Below, in pieces: positions 9,062-18,144 of a stretch of DNA of 64,000 bases (the first letter of the stretch is position 1; every line of letters begins with the position of its first letter). The notes under the pieces are model-generated. The model ran no database searches and had not been told where the DNA came from. It saw only the letters and a list, made by a program, of their open reading frames with translations. This DNA comes from JBAXQQ01 sp037131695 (GTDB lineage Bacteria > Armatimonadota > Hebobacteria > CAIYQO01): NCBI GenBank assembly GCA_964638715.1, contig CAZWZF010000004.1, forward strand, positions 122,685 to 186,684. Direction: 5' to 3'. The translations under genes and the position numbers were made by a program.

Positions 9062-10987
9062 TTAATTTTTGGGTTTCATATAATTTAATAAGCCGCCAGC
9101 AAGAATAATTTCTATTTGCCGTGGCGATAAATCTGCATTTGCAAGAATAGTTTGGCTGCCAGCTATTATTTCTAATGGTTTGCCAGACTGAAGTTTTGAT
9201 TTAATATCTGGAATCTTGATATATTCAGCCATCTGCAAATGATCATAGTCATCAACATTAACAAAAGTTAAAGGGATAATACCAAAATTAATAAGGTTGG
9301 AACGATGAATACGGGCAAATGATTTAACAATAACAGCTTTGACTCCTAAATACATTGGAGCTAAAGCGGCATGTTCACGACTGGAACCTTGACCATAATT
9401 TGAGCCGCCAACTATAAAACCACCATTCTTTTCTTTAGCACGTTTTGCAAAAGAAGCATCAACACCTTCGAATACATGCTCACTAATAGCAGGAATATTT
9501 GAGCGTAAAGGCAACACTTTAGCACCTGCCGGCATAATATGGTCAGTTGTAATATTATCACCTACTTTTAACAATACTTCACCTTCCAAAGAATCAGTAA
9601 CACCCGGGTGAAGCGGCAACGGTTTAATATTAGGTCCACGGATTACTTCAACATCATTTGGAAATCCAGCCGGTGTTTCAATCATATTATCATGCAAATC
9701 AATAGTACCAGTAAATGCCGCAGTTATTTGCGGTATAGGTCCTATATTGCGCGGATCTGTTAATTGACCTGTTAAAGCAGCCACAGCAGCGACTTCTGCA
9801 CTCGTTAAATATACATGTGCGCTTTTTGTGCCGCTTCTACCTTCAAAATTTCTGTTAAAAGTACGTACTGATACTGCGTTTGTTGATGGTGATTGTCCCA
9901 TACCGATACACGGTCCGCAACCCGATTCAAGAATTCTTGCACCTGACGCAATTAAATCTGTTAATACTCCACTCTCTGCAATCATTTTATAAACTTGTTT
10001 GGAACCAGGAGAGATTGTAAGTGATACATCAGGATGAACTGTTTTTCCTTTTAACGTTGCAGCGACAATTGCAAGGTCTTTGTATGATGAATTAGTACAA
10101 CTGCCTACACAAACCTGATTTACCTTTATACCATTTAATTCAGTTAAGGTTTTGACTGCATCCGGACTATGCGGGCATGCTGCTAATGGTACCAATTCTG
10201 ATAAGTTTACTTCAATAATTTCATCATATATAGCGTCTGCATCGGCTGTTAATGCCTGATAAACAGCACTTCTGCCTTGTGTTTCAAGAAATTTTCGGGT
10301 GATGTCATCGCTTGGAAAAAGTGATGTCGTTGCACCTAATTCTGCACCCATATTTGTTATGGTAGCACGGTCAGGAACTGTTAATGATGCTACTCCAGGA
10401 CCATAATATTCAATAATTTTCCCAACGCCGCCTTTAACGGTCAAACGTTTCAACATTTCTAAAATAACATCTTTTGCGCTAACCCAAGGTGACAATGAAC
10501 CTGTTAATTTAACACCAACAACTTTGGGTGCTGTCAAATAAAATGCGCCGCCACCCATTGCTACCGCTATATCAAGTCCACCGGCACCGATAGCAATCAT
10601 CCCTATTCCACCACCTGTTGGAGTATGACTATCAGAACCGAGTAACGTTTTACCTGGTGAACCAAATCGCTCTAAATGAACTTGATGACAAATACCATTT
10701 CCTGGACGGCTAAAAAATATGCCATATTTTTTAGCAATAGTCTGTAAAAACTTATGGTCATCAGCATTTTCAAAGCCACTTTGCAACATGTTATGATCAA
10801 CATAACTTACCGATTTTTCTGTTTTAACTTGGGGTACTCCCATAGCTTCAAACTGTAAATATGCCATTGTACCTGTGGCATCTTGAGTTAAAGTCTGGTC
10901 AATCTTAATTGCTATCTCTTCACCCGCGACTAAATTCCCTGAAATCAAATGTTTCTGTAAAATTTTGTAAGCTAATGATGTGCCCAT
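9062..10987 (-). CDS. aconitate hydratase
   Basis: Aconitase interconverting citrate and isocitrate in the TCA cycle. I place the start at the ATG at 10987 (MGTSLAYK), preceded by a GAGG ribosome-binding site about 8 bases upstream; a 21-residue upstream extension runs through a hairpin and lacks an initiation site. That gives 641 residues, the length of the short bacterial aconitase group rather than the ~890-residue AcnA. The three cluster-ligand cysteines are present: Cys297 in GSCTNSS and Cys357/Cys360 in SGCGPCIG. Substrate-site motifs LLGSDSHTPTGGG and the swivelling domain motif NYGQGSSREHAA are intact. Homoaconitase or a related hydrolyase cannot be fully excluded. Confidence 0.9.
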   Translation of the reverse strand: MGTSLAYKILQKHLISGNLVAGEEIAIKIDQTLTQDATGTMAYLQFEAMGVPQVKTEKSVSYVDHNMLQSGFENADDHKFLQTIAKKYGIFFSRPGNGICHQVHLERFGSPGKTLLGSDSHTPTGGGIGMIAIGAGGLDIAVAMGGGAFYLTAPKVVGVKLTGSLSPWVSAKDVILEMLKRLTVKGGVGKIIEYYGPGVASLTVPDRATITNMGAELGATTSLFPSDDITRKFLETQGRSAVYQALTADADAIYDEIIEVNLSELVPLAACPHSPDAVKTLTELNGIKVNQVCVGSCTNSSYKDLAIVAATLKGKTVHPDVSLTISPGSKQVYKMIAESGVLTDLIASGARILESGCGPCIGMGQSPSTNAVSVRTFNRNFEGRSGTKSAHVYLTSAEVAAVAALTGQLTDPRNIGPIPQITAAFTGTIDLHDNMIETPAGFPNDVEVIRGPNIKPLPLHPGVTDSLEGEVLLKVGDNITTDHIMPAGAKVLPLRSNIPAISEHVFEGVDASFAKRAKEKNGGFIVGGSNYGQGSSREHAALAPMYLGVKAVIVKSFARIHRSNLINFGIIPLTFVNVDDYDHLQMAEYIKIPDIKSKLQSGKPLEIIAGSQTILANADLSPRQIEIILAGGLLNYMKPKN

Positions 10988-11013
10988 TAAAAATACCTCA
11001 TTGATAAGAAAAT

Positions 11014-11035
11014 GCCACCTGTTTTCAAAGGTGGC
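11014..11035 (-). terminator. hairpin in the aconitase leader (terminator or attenuator)
   Basis: A perfect 7-base-pair stem, GCCACCT at 11014-11020 with AGGTGGC at 11029-11035 and an 8-base loop. On the minus strand it follows the stop of the upstream gene and is trailed by ATTTTCTT, then the aconitase ribosome-binding site about 20 bases later. It may end part of the upstream transcript or act as a leader element. Confidence 0.5.
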
Positions 11036-11075
11036 TATAATATATTTCAATAATTTATTATGTTTTTCCTGCTAT

Positions 11076-11771
11076 TTATGAATTAGTAATTAAAATAGCT
11101 GATATTAATTCCTCGTACTCAAATAATGAAGCATTACTATCGAAGAATGTTTCATCATTAATTTTTCTTTCAGATATCCATTTTGCTAATGAAGGTATAA
11201 TATTTGATGAAAGATTAAAATTATCAATTTCTATTTTCTTTTTTGGAATATTTCTAATTATTTGATAATCGGAACCTGCATCAACAATAATATTCCAATT
11301 AAAATTTTCAATAATTATGTCATCTTCATTCTGAGTTGATGCATTGAAAAACAGATTTATATCAGTGTTCGATACCAAATGCAGAAGTTTATCTTTATTG
11401 GTACCAACACATAAAATGAAGTTAGTGCCATTAAATTTCAGAGCATAATTCAGGTAACTGCATAGTAAACTATCGCCACTCAGAATCACTTTATCTGCGT
11501 TATTTGAAGTCATTTGTAAATTAGATATTATTACTGCTAAGGTTGGCAGCGAACAAATAGCAGCCGATGACAAATGAAAATCTATCGGATATTCATACAT
11601 AATACCATAACATTCTGTTATCAAGCGATGAGTGTTATCTTGTGTTGATAATAAATCTAATGAATAGATATATTTGTCATTAATTCTTACAACTGAAGCA
11701 GCATTACACTTATTCACATCATTACAATATTTACTCTTCAATTTATTAAGCTGTATATAAATATCAGGCAT
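11076..11771 (-). CDS. unrecognised Rossmann-like protein (possible degenerate MDR dehydrogenase)
   Basis: 231 residues from the ATG at 11771, two bases after the upstream stop; a TTG at 11786 is an alternative. I do not recognise it firmly. From about residue 95, KVILSGDSLLCSYLNYALKF, then an acidic-basic strand and later WNIIVDAGSD, follow the order of the nucleotide-binding half of zinc-type (MDR) alcohol dehydrogenases, but the GxGxxG motif and zinc ligands are missing and the N-terminal GroES-like domain is reduced. It is the third gene of a set with a Gfo/Idh oxidoreductase and a sugar isomerase. It may be a decayed or specialised dehydrogenase partner; the function is unknown. Confidence 0.55.
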   Translation of the reverse strand: MPDIYIQLNKLKSKYCNDVNKCNAASVVRINDKYIYSLDLLSTQDNTHRLITECYGIMYEYPIDFHLSSAAICSLPTLAVIISNLQMTSNNADKVILSGDSLLCSYLNYALKFNGTNFILCVGTNKDKLLHLVSNTDINLFFNASTQNEDDIIIENFNWNIIVDAGSDYQIIRNIPKKKIEIDNFNLSSNIIPSLAKWISERKINDETFFDSNASLFEYEELISAILITNS

Positions 11772-11772
11772 C

Positions 11773-12549
11773 TTATAGATAACCAAGTTCCTTTATATGA
11801 TTGTAGCTTTTTGTTATGCTATCCCATGATGAGAGTTTATTTAATCTGTCTTGTTCAACGATATACCACTTCGTACCAGCAGCATTACCCGCTTCAATGA
11901 TGGATCGCATATCATTCAATCCATCACCTAATTCAATAAAGGACATCCTCTCTGAACGGTCATAAAAATCTTTCAGATGAATTAATGGAACTCTACCGGA
12001 AATTTTTGTAATATATTCTGCGGGATTAACTCCACCCATAAATGCCCACCCAGCATCAATTTGTGCTTTCAGATTATCAGAACTTGCGTTTTCAAATAGT
12101 ATATCAAGGGCATATTTACCATCAAACATTTGAAACTCGTGGTCATGATTATGATATAACAAGGTCATTCCTTCATCATTGGCAACTTTTCCCATTGCAT
12201 CATACATTTTTCCATGTTCAACTAACTGCTCAACAGATTCTACTGGTCCCCATGACATGGTAATATATTTACAATCCAACGCTTTTAATTTTCGAATGAT
12301 GGCGATGAATGATTCTGGTTCATCTTTATAACTGTAAAATGTACCAGCATGGCAATTAATAATTTTTATGCCTATGTCGTCAACTTGCTGTTTGTATTCA
12401 GCAACAGATGGCGATGGAAGGTTATTAAATAAGTCACCACTTATTTCAATTCCTTCATAACCGATATTCATTACCCGCTTCAGGGTTCCCCAATAATCAG
12501 CTTTGAACTCTTCACCAACGATACCAATAAGACCCAATTTAATATTCAT
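11773..12549 (-). CDS. sugar phosphate isomerase/epimerase family TIM-barrel protein
   Basis: 258 residues of the xylose-isomerase-like/AP-endonuclease-2 TIM-barrel family, which isomerises or epimerises keto sugars using a bound metal. Typical strand ends are visible: GYEGIEIS, INCHAGT, HNHDHEF, QIDAGWAF and PLIHLKD, whose His, Asp and Glu residues form the metal site. It starts 13 bases after the Gfo/Idh gene stop and is followed immediately by an unrecognised Rossmann-like protein. The pairing with a Gfo/Idh dehydrogenase is characteristic of inositol or unusual-sugar catabolism, but no substrate can be named. Confidence 0.85.
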   Translation of the reverse strand: MNIKLGLIGIVGEEFKADYWGTLKRVMNIGYEGIEISGDLFNNLPSPSVAEYKQQVDDIGIKIINCHAGTFYSYKDEPESFIAIIRKLKALDCKYITMSWGPVESVEQLVEHGKMYDAMGKVANDEGMTLLYHNHDHEFQMFDGKYALDILFENASSDNLKAQIDAGWAFMGGVNPAEYITKISGRVPLIHLKDFYDRSERMSFIELGDGLNDMRSIIEAGNAAGTKWYIVEQDRLNKLSSWDSITKSYNHIKELGYL

Positions 12550-12562
12550 AACGATTACCCCA

Positions 12563-13621
12563 TTATTTCTTCATTAATGATGTGAAATCTAACATCGCTG
12601 GCTTTTTCCATCGACTTTTAACTTCAATTACTTTATTTTGTTCAGATGATTCAAGTAATGAAACCATGATATCAAGTATGTGATATTGCATTTCTATACT
12701 TGCAATAACTGGCTGATTATTTCTTATTGCATACGCCATTTGAGCAACGCCCAAACCGCGTCCTTTCTCTGAAAAGCCAGCAATTAAGTCAACATCATTT
12801 CCATTTAATTTAACAGTGCCTGTATACATATTTGCATCAGGCGCGTTTATAAAACCATCAGTACCGAAAACGTCAACACGGGGATTATACCAGGCTGCTT
12901 CACCGGATGCTGCAAAAGAGGCAGTCAGGCCATTTTCAAACTCAAGCGCACCTATTACCTGACTTGGTACTTCTACTTTGTATGTTTTCCCGGCATCTGG
13001 CGAATTATCTGGGTGTATTTTCTCAGGAATAGGAATCGAAGCAAAAGCAGTCACTCTTTTTACAGAACCGAGTAAAGACAATAATCCTGTCAAATAATAT
13101 TGTCCCATATCAAATAATGGGCCTACTTGAAATATACGTTCTCCACTATACTTTAAACCAATAGAAGCAACTGCGGTAGTTGGGATACCAATCTTTCCAT
13201 CTTCAATTAATTGACGGCAAGTCTGAAACCCGGCACCGAGAAAGGTATCAGATGCTCCGCCTGCTTTCAGGCCATTTTTGTTAGCTAAATTTAATATGGC
13301 TTTTCCTTCTTCACGAGTCATTCCAAGCGGCTTTTCTGAAAAAAGATGCTTGCCAGCATTTAATATAGCTGTTGACACTTCATAATGATTGAATGGGAAG
13401 GTAAGATTCAATACTAATTCTATCTCAGAATCATCTAACAACTCTTCTGCTGGAACTATATTTTTAATTCCGAACTCTTCAGCGCGTTTTTTCGCGAGTT
13501 CAGGAAAAATATCTGCAACTGATTTAACAGTGACAAGATGAGAAAAATGGGTTGTTAGATTAGATAAATAAGATGGCGATATACCGCCACACCCAACAAC
13601 ACCTATAACTACAGGTTTCAT
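12563..13621 (-). CDS. Gfo/Idh/MocA family oxidoreductase
   Basis: 352-residue NAD(P)-dependent sugar dehydrogenase. The N-terminal Rossmann motif GVVGCGGISPSYL binds the cofactor, and EKPLGMT holds the conserved Lys that helps catalysis; the C-terminal alpha/beta domain binds the substrate. It carries a good AGGAG ribosome-binding site just upstream of the ATG. The neighbours are a CBM9-like protein upstream and a sugar isomerase downstream, consistent with oxidation of a sugar taken from a glycan. Specificity is not readable. Confidence 0.9.
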   Translation of the reverse strand: MKPVVIGVVGCGGISPSYLSNLTTHFSHLVTVKSVADIFPELAKKRAEEFGIKNIVPAEELLDDSEIELVLNLTFPFNHYEVSTAILNAGKHLFSEKPLGMTREEGKAILNLANKNGLKAGGASDTFLGAGFQTCRQLIEDGKIGIPTTAVASIGLKYSGERIFQVGPLFDMGQYYLTGLLSLLGSVKRVTAFASIPIPEKIHPDNSPDAGKTYKVEVPSQVIGALEFENGLTASFAASGEAAWYNPRVDVFGTDGFINAPDANMYTGTVKLNGNDVDLIAGFSEKGRGLGVAQMAYAIRNNQPVIASIEMQYHILDIMVSLLESSEQNKVIEVKSRWKKPAMLDFTSLMKK

Positions 13622-13631
13622 AAAAACTCCT

Positions 13632-13649
13632 CGAATATTTAATTATTCG
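13632..13649. promoter_or_regulatory. small palindrome before the Gfo/Idh gene
   Basis: CGAATA (13632-13637) and TATTCG (13644-13649) form a short inverted repeat with a 6-base AT spacer, immediately ahead of the ribosome-binding site of the minus-strand Gfo/Idh gene. It sits in the only sizeable gap (82 bases) of this gene run, so an operator or weak processing hairpin is possible. Short AT-rich palindromes also occur by chance. Confidence 0.3.
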
Positions 13650-13703
13650 TTTTATCTTTATTTTATACTTTAAAAAAATGTTATTACCTTTAATTTTGTG
13701 ATT

Positions 13704-14378
13704 TTATTTGAAAAATAAAGTGCCAAATCCCCACGGTCTATGAAAATCAATCTCTTCAAATGCCGACCAGGCATAGTGGAATTGCTTTTTATCTTCGGCA
13801 GCGATGTCGATGCGATATACATTCATCCGCCAACTATCGCCAGGATTTGGAACTATATTATCAGGACCAAGAAGGTTAATAAATGGAATTGCAACTTCAA
13901 GACTCCAACTAAAATCACCTGCGGTATCCATTTCACCATTAATAACCGTTTTGCTGATTAATCCTTCGCAATCATACTGCGTTAAGCCAATAAATTTAGC
14001 TTTAGGAACTTCAGGACTTCTATGATTAAGAATTAATGAATCAAATACAACGTTTGTCGGTGAGAAATTAATCTCATAATATTGGCGTATCAAAGATGAT
14101 GGCGACAAGAAAAATTCCATACATTCTTCAGTAAATACAGGTGCATCCCGCTCTGTAAAAGACGCATAAATATATTTATCTTCACATTTTGCTGATATAT
14201 AGAGGCAGGTATCGGAATACGTCATCCGAACTTCGGTACTTACCGGAGCAGCATTATTCGGTGTCATATTCTGTAATCTCATGACATCAGCATTTTGCCA
14301 TAACTGGTCATCACCACTTCCAGTTATTTCAATTTCACGCTGAATTTTTGTACAGTAGTATTCAGGCAAGTTATTCAT
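13704..14378 (-). CDS. carbohydrate-binding family 9-like protein
   Basis: 224 residues resembling the CBM9/DOMON-like domain that appears as a whole protein in many glycan-degrading bacteria. Features seen: an N-terminal strand with GSGDDQLWQNADV, the central EECMEFFLSPS, and the ending RIDIAA...HYAWSAF...HRPWGFGTLFF, which is the usual close of this family. There is no signal peptide, so it appears cytoplasmic or is exported by another route. Its start overlaps the end of the DNA methyltransferase gene by 8 bases, indicating translational coupling. Sugar binding is inferred from the family; no enzyme motif is visible. Confidence 0.75.
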   Translation of the reverse strand: MNNLPEYYCTKIQREIEITGSGDDQLWQNADVMRLQNMTPNNAAPVSTEVRMTYSDTCLYISAKCEDKYIYASFTERDAPVFTEECMEFFLSPSSLIRQYYEINFSPTNVVFDSLILNHRSPEVPKAKFIGLTQYDCEGLISKTVINGEMDTAGDFSWSLEVAIPFINLLGPDNIVPNPGDSWRMNVYRIDIAAEDKKQFHYAWSAFEEIDFHRPWGFGTLFFK

Positions 14379-15387
14379 TTATAAACTCCTCAATTGTATA
14401 TCCGGGACTTAATGGAAACATCAGTTGATTTACCATTAGTATTAATTCATCAGTTGTTCCCAATCGTTCGTTATCATTAATCATTTTTTCGAACCTATTT
14501 TTAGCTATCTCACGTGATGTCTTTTTATTGCTATCGTTGATACCTGTGTAATATTCAGCAATTCTATCTGCTATTAGCGATACTGATATATTTGATATAT
14601 CTGATGTTACCCAACGGCGATTTAATAACTGAGCGGCCATTGCTGTAGTACCGCCGCCGCCAAAAAAATCTCCGACAACATCACCTTCATCAGTAGTCGC
14701 AAGTATAAACTTATTCAATAAAGCCAATGGTTTTTGCGTTGGATAGCCAACATTTTCTTTTGCCCATGGCAATAAAGAATGGTATTCCCACACATCATCA
14801 GGCAATTTACCTTTTTCTAAATCCCTGTCGGAACCATCTGCGCGTTTTTGTCCACCAGTCCATTTGTATTCTTCTCTTACACGGTCGGCATAAAATTTCC
14901 AATTAGTTGTCGACTTCGAATAGAATAATATATTATCATGCTTGCGGGCAAATCTTGTTTTTGATGCCCCACCCCCGCTGTAATACCATATATATTCATT
15001 TTGAAAATTGTCATATCCAAATATTTTATCCAAAATTACTTTTACATAATGCACTGCATGCCAATCGAGATGAAGAAAAAAAACACCTTCTGGTTTTAAT
15101 AACGAATGAATTGCTATCAATCGTTCTTCTAACCAATCCAAATATTCTTTCAATCCACCAGCCCAATTATCAGTAAATGAATGATTTTCATATCTTTCAC
15201 CAGTATGAAGATAAAATTCTTTTTCAGTAAAATATGGCGGGTCGATATAAATAAAATCAAATGATTCTTTAGGTATTAATTTCATAGCATCAATACAATC
15301 ACCATAAATAATACGATTAAATCCTGCAGGAAATAGATTTGATATTTCTGCAGGATTACCTACTGTTTGTCTTAATTTGAAATACAT
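14371..15387 (-). CDS. DNA N4/N6 methyltransferase, beta class (orphan)
   Basis: 338 residues. The catalytic motif DPPY is at residues 49-52 and the SAM-binding motif FFGGGGTT at 241-248. This order (catalytic before SAM-binding) marks the beta class of amino-methyltransferases, which make N6-methyladenine or N4-methylcytosine. Between them lies a target-recognition region containing WYYSGGGASKTRFARKHD, typical of type II/III Mod-like enzymes. No endonuclease, res helicase or other restriction gene adjoins it: the neighbours are a flavin reductase two bases upstream and the CBM9-like gene overlapping downstream. It is therefore either a solitary (regulatory or protective) methyltransferase or a leftover of a lost system. 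Confidence 0.88.
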   Translation of the reverse strand: MYFKLRQTVGNPAEISNLFPAGFNRIIYGDCIDAMKLIPKESFDFIYIDPPYFTEKEFYLHTGERYENHSFTDNWAGGLKEYLDWLEERLIAIHSLLKPEGVFFLHLDWHAVHYVKVILDKIFGYDNFQNEYIWYYSGGGASKTRFARKHDNILFYSKSTTNWKFYADRVREEYKWTGGQKRADGSDRDLEKGKLPDDVWEYHSLLPWAKENVGYPTQKPLALLNKFILATTDEGDVVGDFFGGGGTTAMAAQLLNRRWVTSDISNISVSLIADRIAEYYTGINDSNKKTSREIAKNRFEKMINDNERLGTTDELILMVNQLMFPLSPGYTIEEFINE

Positions 15388-15389
15388 AA

Positions 15390-15902
15390 TTATTCTTTAA
15401 TTGCTGCCGCAGTAACTTCACCGAAAAATAATCCATGAAAATCATTTGCGGCATAAAAGTTATTTATCGCAGGATCAACAAAATTTGATGGTTTCAAGTC
15501 ATCACGATAAATGATTCGACATTCCAATGTTAATATGCTTTCAGAAATTATGGGTGAATCTACAGATTGTGCTTTTACAGGTTTTATCCCACATTCACGA
15601 AATTTATTGATATCACGTCCTGATTTTGACCCGCAGGTACGCAAAGCATCTTTCATATTTGAAGGCAGCCAATTTACTGTAAAATCAGTTGCTTCAGTTA
15701 TAAATTCCCAGGTATGCCGGGTGGGTCGCACCATCACCATAACTACAGGTTTACCCCACATTACCCCGAAAGTGCCCCAGGAAATTGTCATTGTATTGCA
15801 ATTTTCAATACCACTTCCTGATAGAAGCAATGCGCCTTCATTACCATAAATATTAAAAGGCTGAATTTTCAAATCTTTTACTGCTATTGGCAATAAACTC
15901 AT
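15390..15902 (-). CDS. flavin reductase-like (FMN-binding split-barrel) protein
   Basis: 170 residues of the flavin reductase/flavoredoxin family, with the strands TMTISWGTFGVMWGKPVVMVMVRPTRHT in the characteristic FMN-phosphate region (about 37-64) and FTVNWLP. Such proteins bind FMN and reduce it with NAD(P)H or carry electrons; the partner is unknown. It lies 21 bases after purB and 2 bases before the DNA methyltransferase, so it appears to be part of that transcript without an obvious functional tie. Confidence 0.85.
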   Translation of the reverse strand: MSLLPIAVKDLKIQPFNIYGNEGALLLSGSGIENCNTMTISWGTFGVMWGKPVVMVMVRPTRHTWEFITEATDFTVNWLPSNMKDALRTCGSKSGRDINKFRECGIKPVKAQSVDSPIISESILTLECRIIYRDDLKPSNFVDPAINNFYAANDFHGLFFGEVTAAAIKE

Positions 15903-15923
15903 AATAACCTCCGAAATATTAGC

Positions 15924-17291
15924 TTAGTCGATTCCCAATCGCTTATAGAATACATCAATATTTTTCAAGTGGCTTTGCCAATTGAACGCGTGATCTATAT
16001 CTTCTGAGGTAAGGTATTTAGATAAGTTTTCATCTGCTTTCAACAATTCTGGATAAAATGTACCTAACTGATCCGCTGACAATTCATCCTGCTGTATTTT
16101 ATCCCAGGTAGCCATAGCGCAACGCTGAACAGATGTATAAGCAGTATCCTTATCCATTCCTTTTTTTACTGCTACCAGCATAACCGCTTCACTATTAAAT
16201 AACCCGCCAGTAGCATATAAATTTTTCAGCATTCGTTTCTCATAAATTTTCATACCTTTTACAACTGTTGTAAATTTCTTCAACATGTAATCTATTAAAA
16301 TACAGGCATCAGGAATAATTACACGTTCAACAGAAGAATGGGCAATATCTCTTTCATGCCATAATGCCATATTTTCAATCGCAGGAATCATATAAGAACG
16401 CATCAAGCGCGCCATACCGCTTACCCGTTCGCACACAATCGGGTTGCGTTTGTGCGGCATAGCTGATGAACCGCGCTGTCCTGCCTGGAATGATTCTTCT
16501 ACTTCAAGGATATCAGTGCGTTGAAGGTTTCGTATTTCTGTTGAGAACTGCTCCAGACTGCCGGCAAGAATTGCGAGAGCACTCAAAAACTCTGCGTGGC
16601 GATCGCGTTGTAAAACTTGTGTCGCACATGGTGACGGTTCTAATTGAAGTTTTTCAGCTACCATCTCCTCAACACGAGGATCTACGTTAGCAAATGTTCC
16701 TACTGCACCAGATATTTTGCAGGCTGATATCGCATCAATTGCGCGTACAAACATCGCACGGCGGCGACGTAATTCTCCAAGCCAAACACACAATTTGTGG
16801 CCAAAAGTTATTGGTTCTGCGTGAACGCCATGACTTCTGCCTATCATGTATGTCCATTTATGTTCTTTCGCGCGTTCTACAATAGCAGCATCTAACGCGT
16901 CAATTTCCGTTAATATCATCATGGCAGATTTACGCATTAATAATACTAACGCGGTGTCTTCAATATCATAAGATGTTACACCATAATGAAGCCATTTTTT
17001 TTCTTCACCTAAATGTTCATATACAGCATGCAGGAATGCAATTAAATCATGACGAGTTTTACCTTTTGATTTCTGGTCATTTTCTTTACCTGGGGTCTCA
17101 CCTTCCAGTTCAATAGCCCTTTGTGCATCTACTTTAGCGTTTTTTCTCAGCTTTTCAGCAGCATCTTTTGGAACTACACCTAATTCTGCCCATGCCTCTG
17201 CAATCAATAATTCAACCTCTAACCAGGTATCATATCTGCTCTGAGCTTCCCAAATCGCACGCATTTCCGGATAACTGTATCTTTCGATCAT
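15924..17291 (-). CDS. purB: adenylosuccinate lyase
   Basis: 455 residues, typical of the long PurB group. It cleaves adenylosuccinate to AMP and fumarate and SAICAR to AICAR plus fumarate in purine synthesis. The fumarase-superfamily signature GSSAMPHKRNP is present (about residue 283), as are the N-terminal SYPEMRAIWE and the catalytic-His region MIGRSHGVHAEPITFG. No other purine gene is in the window. It is the first gene of the minus-strand run ending at the CPBP protease and is divergent from plsY. Confidence 0.95.
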   Translation of the reverse strand: MIERYSYPEMRAIWEAQSRYDTWLEVELLIAEAWAELGVVPKDAAEKLRKNAKVDAQRAIELEGETPGKENDQKSKGKTRHDLIAFLHAVYEHLGEEKKWLHYGVTSYDIEDTALVLLMRKSAMMILTEIDALDAAIVERAKEHKWTYMIGRSHGVHAEPITFGHKLCVWLGELRRRRAMFVRAIDAISACKISGAVGTFANVDPRVEEMVAEKLQLEPSPCATQVLQRDRHAEFLSALAILAGSLEQFSTEIRNLQRTDILEVEESFQAGQRGSSAMPHKRNPIVCERVSGMARLMRSYMIPAIENMALWHERDIAHSSVERVIIPDACILIDYMLKKFTTVVKGMKIYEKRMLKNLYATGGLFNSEAVMLVAVKKGMDKDTAYTSVQRCAMATWDKIQQDELSADQLGTFYPELLKADENLSKYLTSEDIDHAFNWQSHLKNIDVFYKRLGID

Positions 17292-17484
17292 TAGTTTATA
17301 ACCTTCAATAAAAATTACCGCAGTAATAATGCGGCATTATTTATATTCAATAATATCTGAAATTTTCCTGCATGAATATTTTTCATCATATCAAAATCAT
17401 CATTTCTCAACTTTTTAATTGCTAACATTAGCATCAGATGATAAAATTAATCAGCACACGCTATGAAAGTGCAATTATCTTAAA

Positions 17485-18144
17485 TTGGAACTTATAAAAG
17501 TGGACTCATCAACTATATTCTTCGGTACCATTATATGCAGTTACATTCTTGGCTCTCTTCCATTTGGATTATGGGTTGGATTAATATGGAAAGGCGTTGA
17601 TATTCGTACATTAGGCAGTAAGAATATCGGTGCTACAAATGTGCTTCGCATACTTGGACCCGGTCCAGGGATCACTGTATTTATTTTGGATACTCTAAAA
17701 GGTGCTGTTTTTATCTGGATATATAAATGGCTTATACCTCATGCTCCATTCAGTGACATAGCAATCATCGGCGTAACCGCAATCATAGGTCATACTTTTT
17801 CAGCATTTTTAAAATTTAAAGGTGGCAAAGGTGTTGCAACAACATTGGGTTTTATGATTGGACTGAATCCGATTGTTGCTGCCTGTGGTTTTGGATCATG
17901 GCTGATAGTTGTTTTAGTTACGCGTTATGTTAGCCTTGCATCACTGGTTGCTGGGGTAATTTTACCTATAGCATTCTGTTTTTTTTCAAATAATGCCAAT
18001 GAACAAATGTGGACAGTAAGTATTTTTATCTTGATAGCAATATTTGTAACAATCAAACATAAAGCTAATATTCAAAGATTAATTGCCGGTACCGAACCGA
18101 AATTCGGCAAAAAAACAGAAGAAAGTGAGGAAAATCAGCAATGA
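17485..18144 (+). CDS. plsY: acyl-phosphate:glycerol-3-phosphate acyltransferase
   Basis: 219-residue inner-membrane enzyme that makes lysophosphatidic acid from acyl-phosphate and glycerol-3-phosphate. Conserved PlsY motifs are seen: [25 protein letters not shown] and [21 protein letters not shown]; five or so membrane segments lie between. The start is uncertain: TTG at 17485 or GTG at 17500, neither with a strong ribosome-binding site. The stop overlaps the gpsA start as ATGA, which fits, since GpsA makes the substrate of PlsY. Confidence 0.93.
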   Translation: MELIKVDSSTIFFGTIICSYILGSLPFGLWVGLIWKGVDIRTLGSKNIGATNVLRILGPGPGITVFILDTLKGAVFIWIYKWLIPHAPFSDIAIIGVTAIIGHTFSAFLKFKGGKGVATTLGFMIGLNPIVAACGFGSWLIVVLVTRYVSLASLVAGVILPIAFCFFSNNANEQMWTVSIFILIAIFVTIKHKANIQRLIAGTEPKFGKKTEESEENQQ

